From: Anthracocystis setariae | Taxonomy: Eukaryota > Basidiomycota > Ustilaginomycetes > Ustilaginales > Ustilaginaceae | Direction: 5' to 3' | Assembly: GCA_928724745.1 (NCBI GenBank) | Contig: CAKMXJ010000006.1 | Location: forward strand, 62,001 to 126,000 | DNA length: 64,000 bases | Part shown: in pieces, positions 28,196 to 37,962 of the stretch | Layout of the letters: every line of letters starts with the position of its first letter | Position numbering within the stretch: the stretch's first letter is position 1 | Notes under the pieces: generated by a model | Seen by the model: the letters and a program-made list of their open reading frames with translations, nothing else | The model's database searches: none | Told to the model about the DNA's origin: nothing | Translations under genes and position numbers: made by a program

Positions 28196-31100
28196 ATGGC
28201 TTCGTTTGCATTCCAGTCCGATAGCAACGAGGCTGTTTCTCCACTGCAACTCCTTCTCAGCTCCAGCAACACTCCACTCAAGTACACCATAGCACAAGCA
28301 TCGTCATGGTCAGGTCATTACCATCCCAGCAACATTTTGCACAACCGTCCGCATGAGATGTACTCCAGATGGTCCGGTTCTTCCCAACATGCCGTCAACT
28401 CGGCCACTTCCGCCAACAGTTCTTCCTCCACCGCCACTGGCATGGGCATCAACTCCTCAAGCTACCTCAACAATCCGCAACCATCTGGCACCAATCCTCA
28501 TCCAACTCTCGCACCTCCTGCCTCTTCCAGCACCGGCTCTTCCCCTTCCTCTTCCTCCGCCGCGGTTCCTGGCTCGTCCTCGTCCATTCGCAGAACCGCA
28601 ACCGTTCCAGTCGCTACTACCACCACCACCACCACCACCACCACCACATCCGCCCATCCCCAGAAGCAATACATCATTCTCAAGCTCGACAAGCTCAGCG
28701 TCGTCCGTTCCATCACCTTTGGCAAATATCACAAACCTCATCCCTGCAACCTGCGCGATTTCAAGGTCTACGGTTCCACATCCATCCATAGTCTCTTGCC
28801 TTCCTCATCCGTCAATGGCAGACCTCCAGCCAGCAAGCGTCTCCTCCGTGGTGGCCTCAAGAACGACGCCATCCCCGAATCCTTCGAATTGCGCTGGCTC
28901 GAGGATGCTGCCACTGGCTCCGGCTCCGGTTCCTCCATCGAGAGCTCCAGCTTCCTCCCATCTGACGGAGAACCTGATCGTCGTTCTGCCACCAATGCAC
29001 TCGTCAGCACCGGCAATGCCGTACCCTTTGCTATCCGCTATCTCAAAATCGTCCCACTCGCTGCACATACGCCCAACTACAATTTCTCCATCTGGCACGT
29101 TGCACTTGCCGGTGTCAGCGATCCTGCCCTTGTCACCAGAGTAGCACGCTGCTATGAACATCATCGACAGTCCACTGCAACTCGTCTCATCCTCAAGCAT
29201 CTGCGCGAGTTCGGACATCATACCGCCTTTCAAGCCCTGCTCCAATCATCTCGACTTGGCCCGCCAAGCACCACAGAAGCAGCCGCTTCGCAAAACAGAA
29301 TGCTGCCCTACAGCCCCAACAGGCCCTTCGAGCATCCGCTGCTGACCACCCTCTTTGATTCCCTCGTGCGTCGCGGCAGCTGGGACGACGTCGAAGTCTG
29401 TCTCGACCGTGCAGCGTACGGTGACCTTGTCGATCCGGCCCACAGCGGTACATCAACGCCCATGTCCACCAGCGGCCTCGCCTCCCCCGGCGTTGCAAGC
29501 CTATCAAAGAGTGGCGTCTGGACCCAGCCATGGCAAAAATCCATGTTTGCTTCCTACATCTCTCGTCAGATTCCCAAGGCGAGTTGGTCCCAGATCCATC
29601 CTTCCGCTCCCGCATCCATGCCAACGACATCCCAGCACCACCACCACCACCACCACCACCACCAACCCCAATACACTCATACAGCAGAAGCCTCCGCCAA
29701 TCCGTCCACCGCACCTCACGCTCCTTCGGGCAGAGGTGGTCATGCCATGGTGTTTGATTCGGAGAAAGGCATCGCCTACCTGTTTGGCGGTTGGGATGGT
29801 CGGCGCGACCTTTCGGATCTGTGGGCGTACCACGTCAGCGAAGAGCGGTGGCGCTTGATCTCGGCTGATACGCAGCTCCAAGGAGGACCTAGCCCGAGGA
29901 GCTGTCATAAGATGTGTCTCGATGAAAAGAGTGGTTGCATCTATCTGCTTGGCCGCTACATCGATTATGACGCCGCCACGTCTCAGTCCGATCCCTCGCC
30001 CGCCGACTCGATGGCTCAAGCCAGTCGTGCCATCAACACCACCGCCGCCACTTCTGCTGCCATGTCGGTGACACCGTCTTCCTCGACTGCGAGGACCATG
30101 CGGACGAATTGGTTGGCGCGTTATCCGGATTCCATCGCTCGCGATATTCAGATGATCGTTGCCGATACTACCTCGCAGACGGATGATATGGGTATGGAAG
30201 GAGCTGGCGTCGGAGATCAGCCTGCGGCGGGACGATCGCCTCGACCGCAGGATTTGGCCAGCTTGGCTGCGAGGACTGCGTCGGCTGCTGCGGCTGCTAC
30301 GCCGGCACCTGCTTCCAACTCGGAATCATCGCCTCTGCTGTCGAGTGCGGGCGCAGATCTGATGGGTAGGTCACCGAGGCTTTCTTCACGGCTTCAGAGT
30401 GGAGGGCGGGCCGATGCGCAGCAGCAGCAGCAGCGGGCTCCACTGGCGTCACCGTCGGGCAGGGAAGCTGACTTCTTCCGCTTCTCGACGCGCTCGGAAC
30501 GATGGGAGCGGCTCAGCGCCGACACGTACGCTGATGGTGGACCCAAGCTGATCTTTGACCATGGGCTGGTGATTGATGCTCAGAATCAGATGATGTATGT
30601 GTTCGGTGGGCGTGTCACGGATCCGGATCCGGCGCGGTTCGAGTTCAGCGGCATGTGGCGGTACGACATCATCCAACGCAGCTGGACGTTTCTGTTTGAC
30701 GACCGTACGTCGAACGGCGCCAAGATCCCGAGTCGGTCGGGCCACAGTATGTTGCTCGACAGCGGTCGGCCGGGGGTGTCGGGGATATCGCCGTCGCATA
30801 CGCGGCAGATTTGGATTTTGGGAGGACAGCGTGGAGCGTCGGCGACGTTTCTGCCGGATATGTATACGTACAATTTGGCGACGGGCGCGGTGAGGGAGGT
30901 GTCAAGGAATACGGCGATCAATGGGCCCGAGGCGGCGTTTACGCAGAGGGCGACGATCGATGTGGCCGCTCGCGAGATCAGTGTGTTTATCGGGTTGATC
31001 GGCGTGCGCAACGAGCGCAAGAGGAGTGCGTTTTGGATTTATAGCATTCCCAGGTCGCAGTGGAGGAAGGTGTATCAGTATGAGGTGGGGAGGCAGTCGG

Positions 31101-32239
31101 AGTTTTCGGCCGAGGCGGGCGGTGCGGGTGGTGCGGGGGTGGGGACGGCGGCGGCGGCGGCGGCGGATGATGATGCGGCTGAGGGTGTTGATATGGATGG
31201 CGAGATGGAGGCGGACGAGATGCCCGAGTCGGGGCCGTTGCAGGCATTGCCGAGTTACTCGGATGAGGTGGGTGCGGATGAGGAGATGATGTCGATCGAT
31301 CCTCCGGCGAGTAGTTGGACTGCGTATTCTGGTCAGCTAGGGGGTGGTGGTGGTGGTGGTGGTGCGGTGACGAGTGATGGTGTGCATCGTGCAGCGAGAC
31401 CTGGAAGTGGGGCGGGGCAGGGTGGTGCGACGGAGCCTCAACCACGCTATGCGGCGCAGTTGGTGTTTGACGATCGCAAAAAAGTATACTACCTACATGG
31501 GGGCAATCCGGAGGATGCAGCGGATAGGTATTATAGGTTGGATGATTTTTGGAGGTTGACGTTGTTAAGGCCGACGCCGGGGGAGATTTTGCGGCGGGCT
31601 AAGTTCAGGGTGAGGAGGCAGAAGTTTTTGGAGATGACGAGGAATCTGGTGGCGTCTGCGGGGGGCAATGGATCCGAGGAGGAGATCGGGTCGCCGAGTG
31701 CCAGTGTGGTGTTGGAGGGAGGGCCGAGGTTGGGGTTGGAGGCGTTGATGTATTTGCAAACCGAGGTCGGGGCAGTGGTGGATCATTCTGATGAGGTCGA
31801 GTCCAAGTTGTTCCGAAAGTTGATGAGCCATTTGCTCAATGCTGAAGGCTCGAGTCGCTCTTCGGTTACGGTCGAGGAGGAGGCGCTGGGGTCTTGTCCG
31901 TTTAATCCACACGCTCAGTTGGAGACAGGACTCAAACGCACTCGCGAAGAGGTAGAGACGGACGAGACCGATATGGGTTCGTCGGTTTCGTCGTTGATGA
32001 GTGCGACCGATGACGCGTCGGATATGCTGTCGGTTAGTCAGGTGCTTCAACACAGGCTCAAGAAGTCAGTCGCGGGAAAGGTGGGCGCGGTGGGGGTGAG
32101 GGAGGATGAAGGGAGGCCCGGTGGATTGTATAATGATAGGGTGAGGCTGTATAGGGAGTTGATGGAGTATTTCAATCCCGAGTTGGTCGAGCCTAGGGCA
32201 GAATTGGGAGGGTGTATCGAGGTTGCTCTCGGTGGGTAG
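28196..32239 (+). CDS. Muskelin-type discoidin/LisH/CTLH/kelch protein
   Basis: A 1347-residue intronless protein. The N-terminus (LKYTIAQASSWSGHYHPSNI, later KQYIILKLDKLSVVRSITFG) is the muskelin discoidin-like domain. A LisH-like helix (RLILKHLREFGHHTAFQALL) and CTLH-like segment (LFDSLVRRGSWDDVEVCLD) follow around residues 325-410. Kelch repeats start near 510 (GRGGHAMVFDSEKGIAYLFG) and include PRSCHKMCLDEKSGCIYLLG, the segment MMYVFGGRVTDPD and QIWILGGQRG. Long low-complexity inserts (Ser/Thr/Pro near 60-160, His near 480-490, Ala/Ser near 610-760, Gly/Ala/Asp near 970-1070) nearly double its length relative to animal muskelin (about 735). Animal muskelin is a subunit of the GID/CTLH ubiquitin ligase; the same role here is inference. 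Confidence 0.85.
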   Translation: MASFAFQSDSNEAVSPLQLLLSSSNTPLKYTIAQASSWSGHYHPSNILHNRPHEMYSRWSGSSQHAVNSATSANSSSSTATGMGINSSSYLNNPQPSGTNPHPTLAPPASSSTGSSPSSSSAAVPGSSSSIRRTATVPVATTTTTTTTTTTSAHPQKQYIILKLDKLSVVRSITFGKYHKPHPCNLRDFKVYGSTSIHSLLPSSSVNGRPPASKRLLRGGLKNDAIPESFELRWLEDAATGSGSGSSIESSSFLPSDGEPDRRSATNALVSTGNAVPFAIRYLKIVPLAAHTPNYNFSIWHVALAGVSDPALVTRVARCYEHHRQSTATRLILKHLREFGHHTAFQALLQSSRLGPPSTTEAAASQNRMLPYSPNRPFEHPLLTTLFDSLVRRGSWDDVEVCLDRAAYGDLVDPAHSGTSTPMSTSGLASPGVASLSKSGVWTQPWQKSMFASYISRQIPKASWSQIHPSAPASMPTTSQHHHHHHHHHQPQYTHTAEASANPSTAPHAPSGRGGHAMVFDSEKGIAYLFGGWDGRRDLSDLWAYHVSEERWRLISADTQLQGGPSPRSCHKMCLDEKSGCIYLLGRYIDYDAATSQSDPSPADSMAQASRAINTTAATSAAMSVTPSSSTARTMRTNWLARYPDSIARDIQMIVADTTSQTDDMGMEGAGVGDQPAAGRSPRPQDLASLAARTASAAAAATPAPASNSESSPLLSSAGADLMGRSPRLSSRLQSGGRADAQQQQQRAPLASPSGREADFFRFSTRSERWERLSADTYADGGPKLIFDHGLVIDAQNQMMYVFGGRVTDPDPARFEFSGMWRYDIIQRSWTFLFDDRTSNGAKIPSRSGHSMLLDSGRPGVSGISPSHTRQIWILGGQRGASATFLPDMYTYNLATGAVREVSRNTAINGPEAAFTQRATIDVAAREISVFIGLIGVRNERKRSAFWIYSIPRSQWRKVYQYEVGRQSEFSAEAGGAGGAGVGTAAAAAADDDAAEGVDMDGEMEADEMPESGPLQALPSYSDEVGADEEMMSIDPPASSWTAYSGQLGGGGGGGGAVTSDGVHRAARPGSGAGQGGATEPQPRYAAQLVFDDRKKVYYLHGGNPEDAADRYYRLDDFWRLTLLRPTPGEILRRAKFRVRRQKFLEMTRNLVASAGGNGSEEEIGSPSASVVLEGGPRLGLEALMYLQTEVGAVVDHSDEVESKLFRKLMSHLLNAEGSSRSSVTVEEEALGSCPFNPHAQLETGLKRTREEVETDETDMGSSVSSLMSATDDASDMLSVSQVLQHRLKKSVAGKVGAVGVREDEGRPGGLYNDRVRLYRELMEYFNPELVEPRAELGGCIEVALGG

Positions 32240-32287
32240 ATTTCAAGCCTCTCGCGCGGCTGTATGCGAAACTTGGCAGGAAATGGC

Positions 32288-32327
<40 letters not shown>

Positions 32328-32651
32328 AATGGCGATGAAGGGATCCCGAGCGAAGCTGAAACTATATACAGACCAAAGTGGCCGTGTATGCACAGGGCCT
32401 GCATTCGAGACGGAGCAGACCTGCATTGCTAAATGTTATTAAATTGGGAATGATATCATGGTGCGAAGCCTAAGTCGGTGAGGTGGGAGTGGGCGCGATC
32501 GATTTGATTGGATGCGATCGGGGGTAAGTGCGGATAAAGATTTGGTACGCGCATCCGTGCACTTCATTTCAGCTGTCTGTTTGTGTTGCCGACATGCCAC
32601 TTGGGTACGTTGCTTCTGAACCATCATCGCTGTGCCTTTTCGGAATTCAAG
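32240..32651. promoter_or_regulatory. Muskelin 3' region and THO1-like promoter
   Basis: 412 bp containing an AGT/GTA trinucleotide repeat at 32289-32327. Otherwise unremarkable. Confidence 0.5.
32289..32327. repeat. (AGT)n trinucleotide repeat
   Basis: About 13 perfect AGT/GTA units, 50 bp after the muskelin stop codon. Confidence 0.95.
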
Positions 32652-33248
32652 ATGGAGACGAAACTTCAGTCGCTCAAGGTGGCCGAACTTAAGGTGTTGT
32701 TGACCAAGGCCGGGTTGGGGGTTAGTGGGAACAAGCCTGATTTGATTCAGCGCTTGTTGGACAATCCACAAGCCACAGCATCTCTCAATGATGATGGTGC
32801 AAAGGAGGCAGTGGAGGAATCAGTGACTCAAGTCGAGACCATCCCGGAGACTACGATTGCAATTGTCGCATCCAAGCCGCCACCGGAGGAGGAGAGGCGA
32901 CAAGCATTGATCGCCGAGTTGGAAAAACGCAAAGCTAGAGCAGCTAAGTTCGGCACAACGCTGGGTGAAGCTGAAGCGAAACTCGAAAGAGCCATCAAGT
33001 TCGGCATCGATCCAAACACAGACGAGAGCGTGGACAGGCTGGATAAACCGCTAGCTACCACGCGTCCCAAGGGCAAGAAACAGGTGCCAGTGGAATCAGA
33101 GGAGCAGAGGAAGGAAAGGGTGCAGAGGGAGGAGCAGGAGAAGGAGAGGTTGAAGAGGAGAGCGCAAAGGTTCGGTTTGACCGACGAGGATGGTAAGAGG
33201 AAGGCAGATCAAAACGGTGCCGGTGCAAAGAAGCTTAAAGCAACGTAA
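32652..33248 (+). CDS. THO1: SAP-domain protein, THO1/SARNP (CIP29) family
   Basis: A 198-residue nuclear protein. ATG 32652 leads directly into a SAP domain (LQSLKVAELKVLLTKAGLGV, then GNKPDLIQRLL; residues about 5-42), which binds DNA or RNA. The second half has the family's repeated basic motif: KRKARAAKFG, LERAIKFG and LKRRAQRFG, ending in a Lys-rich tail (KRKADQNGAGAKKLKAT) that suits nuclear import. Relatives associate with nascent mRNP and the TREX/THO export pathway. Upstream in-frame codons have no ATG. The gene converges with the membrane-protein gene to its right, 184 bp apart. Confidence 0.85.
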   Translation: METKLQSLKVAELKVLLTKAGLGVSGNKPDLIQRLLDNPQATASLNDDGAKEAVEESVTQVETIPETTIAIVASKPPPEEERRQALIAELEKRKARAAKFGTTLGEAEAKLERAIKFGIDPNTDESVDRLDKPLATTRPKGKKQVPVESEEQRKERVQREEQEKERLKRRAQRFGLTDEDGKRKADQNGAGAKKLKAT

Positions 33249-33432
33249 ATGCCCCACCCATCCGCTCTTTGCTACAACTCGATTCAGAAGCGTACTGTAA
33301 CAGTAGATTCAACAACCAATCGGCATCGGCTTGGATTTCATACAACATGAATGGGTGGTTTTACACATGCTTCCGGATTCATCGTATCGCGAGATGGGTG
33401 AGTGCTTGGGACTCAGGGTAGATGCTGTGCGC

Positions 33433-34208
33433 TTAGCTCGATTTCTTAGCCTTCTCCTCGTTCGCATATTGATCTGTTCCACACAAGCCAAATTGACACC
33501 AGGATGTAAGGGGGGGATTAGTATCTTTCTCGCTATTTCGCTCTACCGTTCACCAAGGGGTCTGTACTCACTCTTGAAGGGGAACGAGCTAACGCTCTTA
33601 TCCTTTGCCCCCTTATCGCCTGCCTTCTTCCTGTTCCTAGTCAGATCGTTTCCGAACATGAACACGCCCAAACCCCAGAACGCAAAGGCGGCATGAAAGG
33701 CACCGATGACCTTACCGAAAGCGCCGATGCCCAAATTGGCCGGATCCAGTTTCTCCGCCGCCTGACGCGATGCGCTCTGGGTGTAAGCGGTGAGGGCGTT
33801 GGCGGCGAAGTAGAGTGCGGTGACTACGACGGTTGGGATTCGGAACGGCGATTTTCCCGAGGCGGTCGAGTCGGGGATGGGGGAGGTGGAGACGGGAATG
33901 GCGCCCGAGAGGACGAGGATGAGGGCGGCCATAGCGAGCATGCTGATGGCGTTGGTGTGAGAGCCATAACGTTCGAGTGGGGTGAGTTGCGGGCCGATGG
34001 CGGAGACGACACTTTGGTCGGTTTGGGTAGAGGCCGGTTGACCGACAGCGCCTCGAGGGGTGGAGAGGAGGAGAAGCAGGCGCGGGAAGAGGAGGAGCGG
34101 GAGGGAGAGGATTATCAGGAAGGCGGAGGATGCATAGGCGTACCAGTGCGCAGGGTTGCTTGGCGATGAGATCGCATCAATCGCCTCGTCGCGTTTGCTC
34201 GCTTCCAT
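33433..34208 (-). CDS. Four-helix membrane protein with C-terminal KKSS, two exons
   Basis: A conserved-looking fungal membrane protein of 225 residues, function unknown. ATG 34208 (MEASKRDEAIDA) is preferred over a longer open frame of 65 codons that encodes proline-rich leader. Hydrophobic helices lie near 24-48, 86-104, 124-143 and 164-186, with QLTPLERYGSHTNAISMLAM before helix 2. Exon 1 is 34208-33572. The frame would run on to a stop at 33543, but a strong intron starts at 33571 (GTGAGT), has a GATACTAAT branch site and ends CAG at 33474. Exon 2 (33473-33433) joins in frame and ends NQYANEEKAKKSS. The final KKSS fits the KKxx signal that returns membrane proteins to the ER. The intron is inferred, not shown by RNA. 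Confidence 0.75.
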
Positions 34209-37200
34209 GATAGTCAATTGTGCTTCAGCGATGAAAGGGTTGGCGAGGTGATCGTTCAAGGGAAGGGAAGGGAAGGGAAGGGGGGGGGGCGGGAAGGTGG
34301 GCTTGTCAATATCAGTGATGGTGGTGGTGTTGGTCAAGTCGATCGAGGTCCCATCGACTTTTGTATCAACCAAGCTGGGGATTGAAGAAGAGGGTAGCAG
34401 CATTATACGGTCATTGCGGGGGAGGGCTGGCTATGTGTAGTGGCCGGCCGAATCTACGAGCCAGCATCATGCTGTGGAGCCCTCGAGCGCACGGACTATG
34501 GACGAGTCTCGATAGAGGACGGACGGGCGGGCGAGCGAGCGAGCGAGGCGATGAGGTCACACACCGAATTCAGCCTCGATATGCGGCCATGATTCATCGC
34601 AGACAGATAGCTCTCTTCTCATCAAAGAGCGTACAGTAGAGTTCAGAAGAGTACTGTCAGGGTTCAACTGCCAAATTAAAGGAATGCAGAACACGGCCAA
34701 GTTATATAGCTGGCTGATGATGGGCTTGCCAACACTTGAATTTGCTTTTTTGCAAGACCTGAAAGCACAACAACTCTTGATGCCGATAGTATAGCCTGTT
34801 GGATAGCAGACAAGGAGGTTGAGAGAGCCATGGGAGGTGTGGCGACGGAAAAAAGGTCAGACAGAGTCTCTAGAGTGTGGAGTGGACAAGACCATGTCAT
34901 GGGAGCTGCGAGACATACGTCATGTTGGGTTGAACTGGCTGCCATTCCAGGCTGTGTGTAAAGAAAGAATGTGAGATCATGGCGTACCGCACATCCACCA
35001 CGACAAAATTCTTGAGAGCCGATCAACAGCGCTGTTGCCCCGATCGAGGTTGGGCAATTGGAGCTGATGAGGGCAGCGAAAGCGAGTTGCCTACACAGAA
35101 CTGTACTGTACTGTACTGTAACTGTACTGTACTGTACTGTGTGATGATGAATGCAGGTCAGCTGGTAAGGCTAGGCTCGGATGCCTCGGAGGAGCATGCA
35201 TATCACCGACCGAGCAGATCATACAGAGTACAATCAACTCGTATGGCACAACAGCAGTGGACCCTTCCTTACCCAAATTCCAATTCGCCGTCCGCTTCAA
35301 GCCAAACCAAAATGCGTTCTGCGTGTCCTTTTCAACAGTTAATCGATCAACCCTCTTCTGAGCGCAATCGAATCCAAACCGTCAGGCAGACGACCTTGTG
35401 CCATGCCCAGCAGGCGAGGTGAAGCGAGCGAGTGACAGCAGCGTACTACTGTATATACTTTCCAAGTACAGCACTGCAGATTGTGGAAGCGAGATGTGCC
35501 AAGGGTCGCCAGCACGCAAGATGATCAAGAACGCGAGGAAGGAGCGAGGCGACAAATCGAGAACAGCACAACAGAGTTAGTAGGACATTCCACGGCGCCT
35601 GAATTGCGGAATGCTCTTCCGGTCCTTGCGTTCAGCGTCGATCCATTCCATTTGCCGAGAGGAGGTCGAATCCTCAACGCGCAGAGTAGAGTAGTACTGT
35701 AGTCGCTTTATCCCTTGCCCGTCTCGGTCAACGCCGCCTGTCCGCCTTGCTGTACTGCAAGTCGGCTTTGCAAGTGAGTAAAAGAGATACTGCTCAAGGT
35801 TTAAGCTTGTGTGAGCGAGAGTCATCAGACTAGTTTGAGCAAGGTTGGGTGGTGTTTGAGCAGCAGAGTAGCAAAGCGGGAGCAACGTAAATAATTCATC
35901 CATGGCTCACCCAAGCAGCAAGGTCTGCGACTTGCTCTTCTCGGCTGCAGTGTCACTGCGCTTCGAATGCTTCGCTTTGACGCTGTGACGCTGTGATGCT
36001 CTGTCTGCGCAGCGCATCATTTTTCTGACTTGCGAGGTCTTAGTCGCAAGCCTTGCTTGGCCATCCGACCTGCAGCTGCAACTACTCAGCATCTGCGTTG
36101 CCACTTTGGAATCCACGCTGCTACTGCTAGGCACCATTCCACCGCCGACCCTCTTGGCAGCTCGTTCAGATCGGCTTCGGCCCTTTCCACCATAAATCGC
36201 CTTACAACATGTGCATCAAATCCGAGTGACCGTGGCAGCTTTGCGACTGACCTTGGCATGGCCCATACCCTCTTTCCCCACTCATGCCCCCGCTGCCACT
36301 ACAAACTGTAGAGTAACTCTACTCGGCGAGACTTCTTGACGCTGTCCACATTTTTTTTGCATCCCCATTGTTTGCAAAAGGTGGCAGTATGCGCCGCGCT
36401 TCTCTGCATTGACGATCAAGACTGCAGATCTCCGCCCGAGAGGCCTCTCCCGTCTCCGCTACCTCTTCTACTTTTTCCGCTGCGTGACTGAAGAGCAGCA
36501 CGTCTATGCCTTGCCAAGGTGGCGGTGCTTCCTCCTACTGTACAACGCTGGGCTGCCCCAATTTGATGATCGACCCTCATCTCTTGACAAAGCTCGCTTA
36601 CTCTTCCGAGTCCTTTGGATTCATTGCTGGCTGCGCCACCCACCCAAGCAGCCGACTACATATACCTGACGCAGTACATCCTATCGCTTGTTGGCGCTCC
36701 TCTTCTTTCGATCCTTTCATACTTGCTTCTCCTCTCCTCTCCATCATCTCAACCCAACTTCCCTTCCTTCCCAACTTGCTTCCCTCCTCCCAACCTTATC
36801 TCCTTTTGCATAGCAAACACCCACTCTCGTTACAGACCCCAACTCAGAACATTCTCTTGACTCTCTTGCCCCACCAAAATCCTCCTTACAACCCCCCGCA
36901 ATCCGCTCAGATTTCCAGTCTGCCCACACAGTAATATCTTACTTTGACCCGCAAGAAGCCGGAAACCCTTTGCCTACGCACGTACATCTTTGGCATCACC
37001 TGCATTGCAACCACCTCTTTCGTTGCAAGCCCCCCTGCAGACCACAAACCTTGCTTCATTCCCTCGTCGCAATTCGCCTTCCCACTTTCGCTCAAGCCAC
37101 GCTTCGAATTGCTTCTCAGCTCAGCTCAGTCAAGTCTCGTCTGTCTGACATAAATACAACCGCTCAAGTCACCCTCGACATCGATTCTTCTTCTCCCACA

Positions 37201-37263
37201 CTTGAATCCTTCTCGCCAGACCTCACTCTTGCTCACACTCCCTACCAACTGCACCTGTTCAAA
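34209..37263. other. 3-kb gene-free intergenic region
   Basis: No supportable full gene. Contents: GGAAG repeats with a G run at 34259-34290; a minus-strand reading frame around 34676-34831 with a short sirtuin-like start (see findings); a double (ACTGT)4 array at 35100-35140; more ACTGT/ACAGT copies at 34631-34659, 35441-35475 and 35692-35755; and pyrimidine-rich DNA from about 36,640 to 37,260 before the secreted-protein gene, with a TAAATAC element at 37149-37155. Confidence 0.6.
35100..35140. repeat. Double (ACTGT)4 pentanucleotide array
   Basis: Four perfect ACTGT units at 35100-35119, one extra A, then four more units at 35121-35140. It is the longest copy of the pentamer in the window and lies in non-coding DNA. 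Confidence 0.97.
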
Positions 37264-37962
37264 ATGCGTTTCACTGCAGCAGCCCTTTCTGCTGTGCTCG
37301 CCGTTGGCACCGTGTCGGCGTCGATCCTTCCTCGTGTGCTCGACGCCTACGATCTCGGTATGCCCGTGCTCGAGCGTGATGTTCCCATCATCCAATGCGC
37401 CAGTCAGCCAAGCTACATCGGTCAGCTCATGATGGTTTCCTCCTCTGGTCGCCAAGTGCCCGCTGCCTTTGACGGTCTGCGCAACGCCGAGGGTCACCAG
37501 ATGCTTGACGTTCAGAAGGGTGGTCAACCTGCTCGCAACGAGAACTTTGCCTTTACCCCTTGCAACAGCACGTTCATGGGTTACCAGCCCGAATCGGGCA
37601 AGGCCGGAGACGTGTTCTTTGGTCGTCTGCAGCCCGCCAGTCTGGTCGGAAAGCGCTGCGTTTCGGCTAGTCACCTGGCTCACGATGATTCTCGTTTGAT
37701 CGCCGCAAAGTGCCAACCCTCGGATGACTCGGGTCAGCTGCTGCAGTTCTGGAGCATGACCCAGCAGCCTTCTGCAAGCGGAGACACGTACGACTACTAT
37801 GTCAACTTCATCGGACAGCCCTCCGGTGAAAGTCCCGACTTCCCCGGAAGCTACGTGCTCAGCAAGGCCACCGTCGCCAACAACAAGCTCGTTCGTCTTC
37901 AGCACTCGGCAGAAGAGGGTAAGAGGAGCGCATACTTCCTCAAACTCGTCAACCCTAGCTAG
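37264..37962 (+). CDS. Secreted protein of unknown function, 232 residues
   Basis: ATG 37264 gives a textbook signal peptide (MRFTAAALSAVLAVGTVSAS); the open frame extends about 98 codons upstream, but that part is a pyrimidine-rich leader. The mature protein has four cysteines (IIQCAS, FTPCNST, GKRCVSAS, AAKCQPS), evenly spaced and probably paired, one or two N-glycosylation sequons (CNST) and no membrane segment. Alternating hydrophobic strands (IGQLMMVSSSG, YYVNFIGQPSG, KLVRLQHSAEEGKRSAYFLK) suggest an all-beta fold. I do not recognise the family; a beta-trefoil lectin-like fold is one possibility. The long CT-rich upstream region is typical of strongly expressed genes in basidiomycetes. 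Candidate extracellular or effector protein. Confidence 0.85.
   Translation: MRFTAAALSAVLAVGTVSASILPRVLDAYDLGMPVLERDVPIIQCASQPSYIGQLMMVSSSGRQVPAAFDGLRNAEGHQMLDVQKGGQPARNENFAFTPCNSTFMGYQPESGKAGDVFFGRLQPASLVGKRCVSASHLAHDDSRLIAAKCQPSDDSGQLLQFWSMTQQPSASGDTYDYYVNFIGQPSGESPDFPGSYVLSKATVANNKLVRLQHSAEEGKRSAYFLKLVNPS

Noticed and set aside
35100..35140. CRISPR-like or telomeric array
   Set aside because: Units are 5 bp without spacers and do not match TTAGGG; this is a eukaryotic nuclear window.
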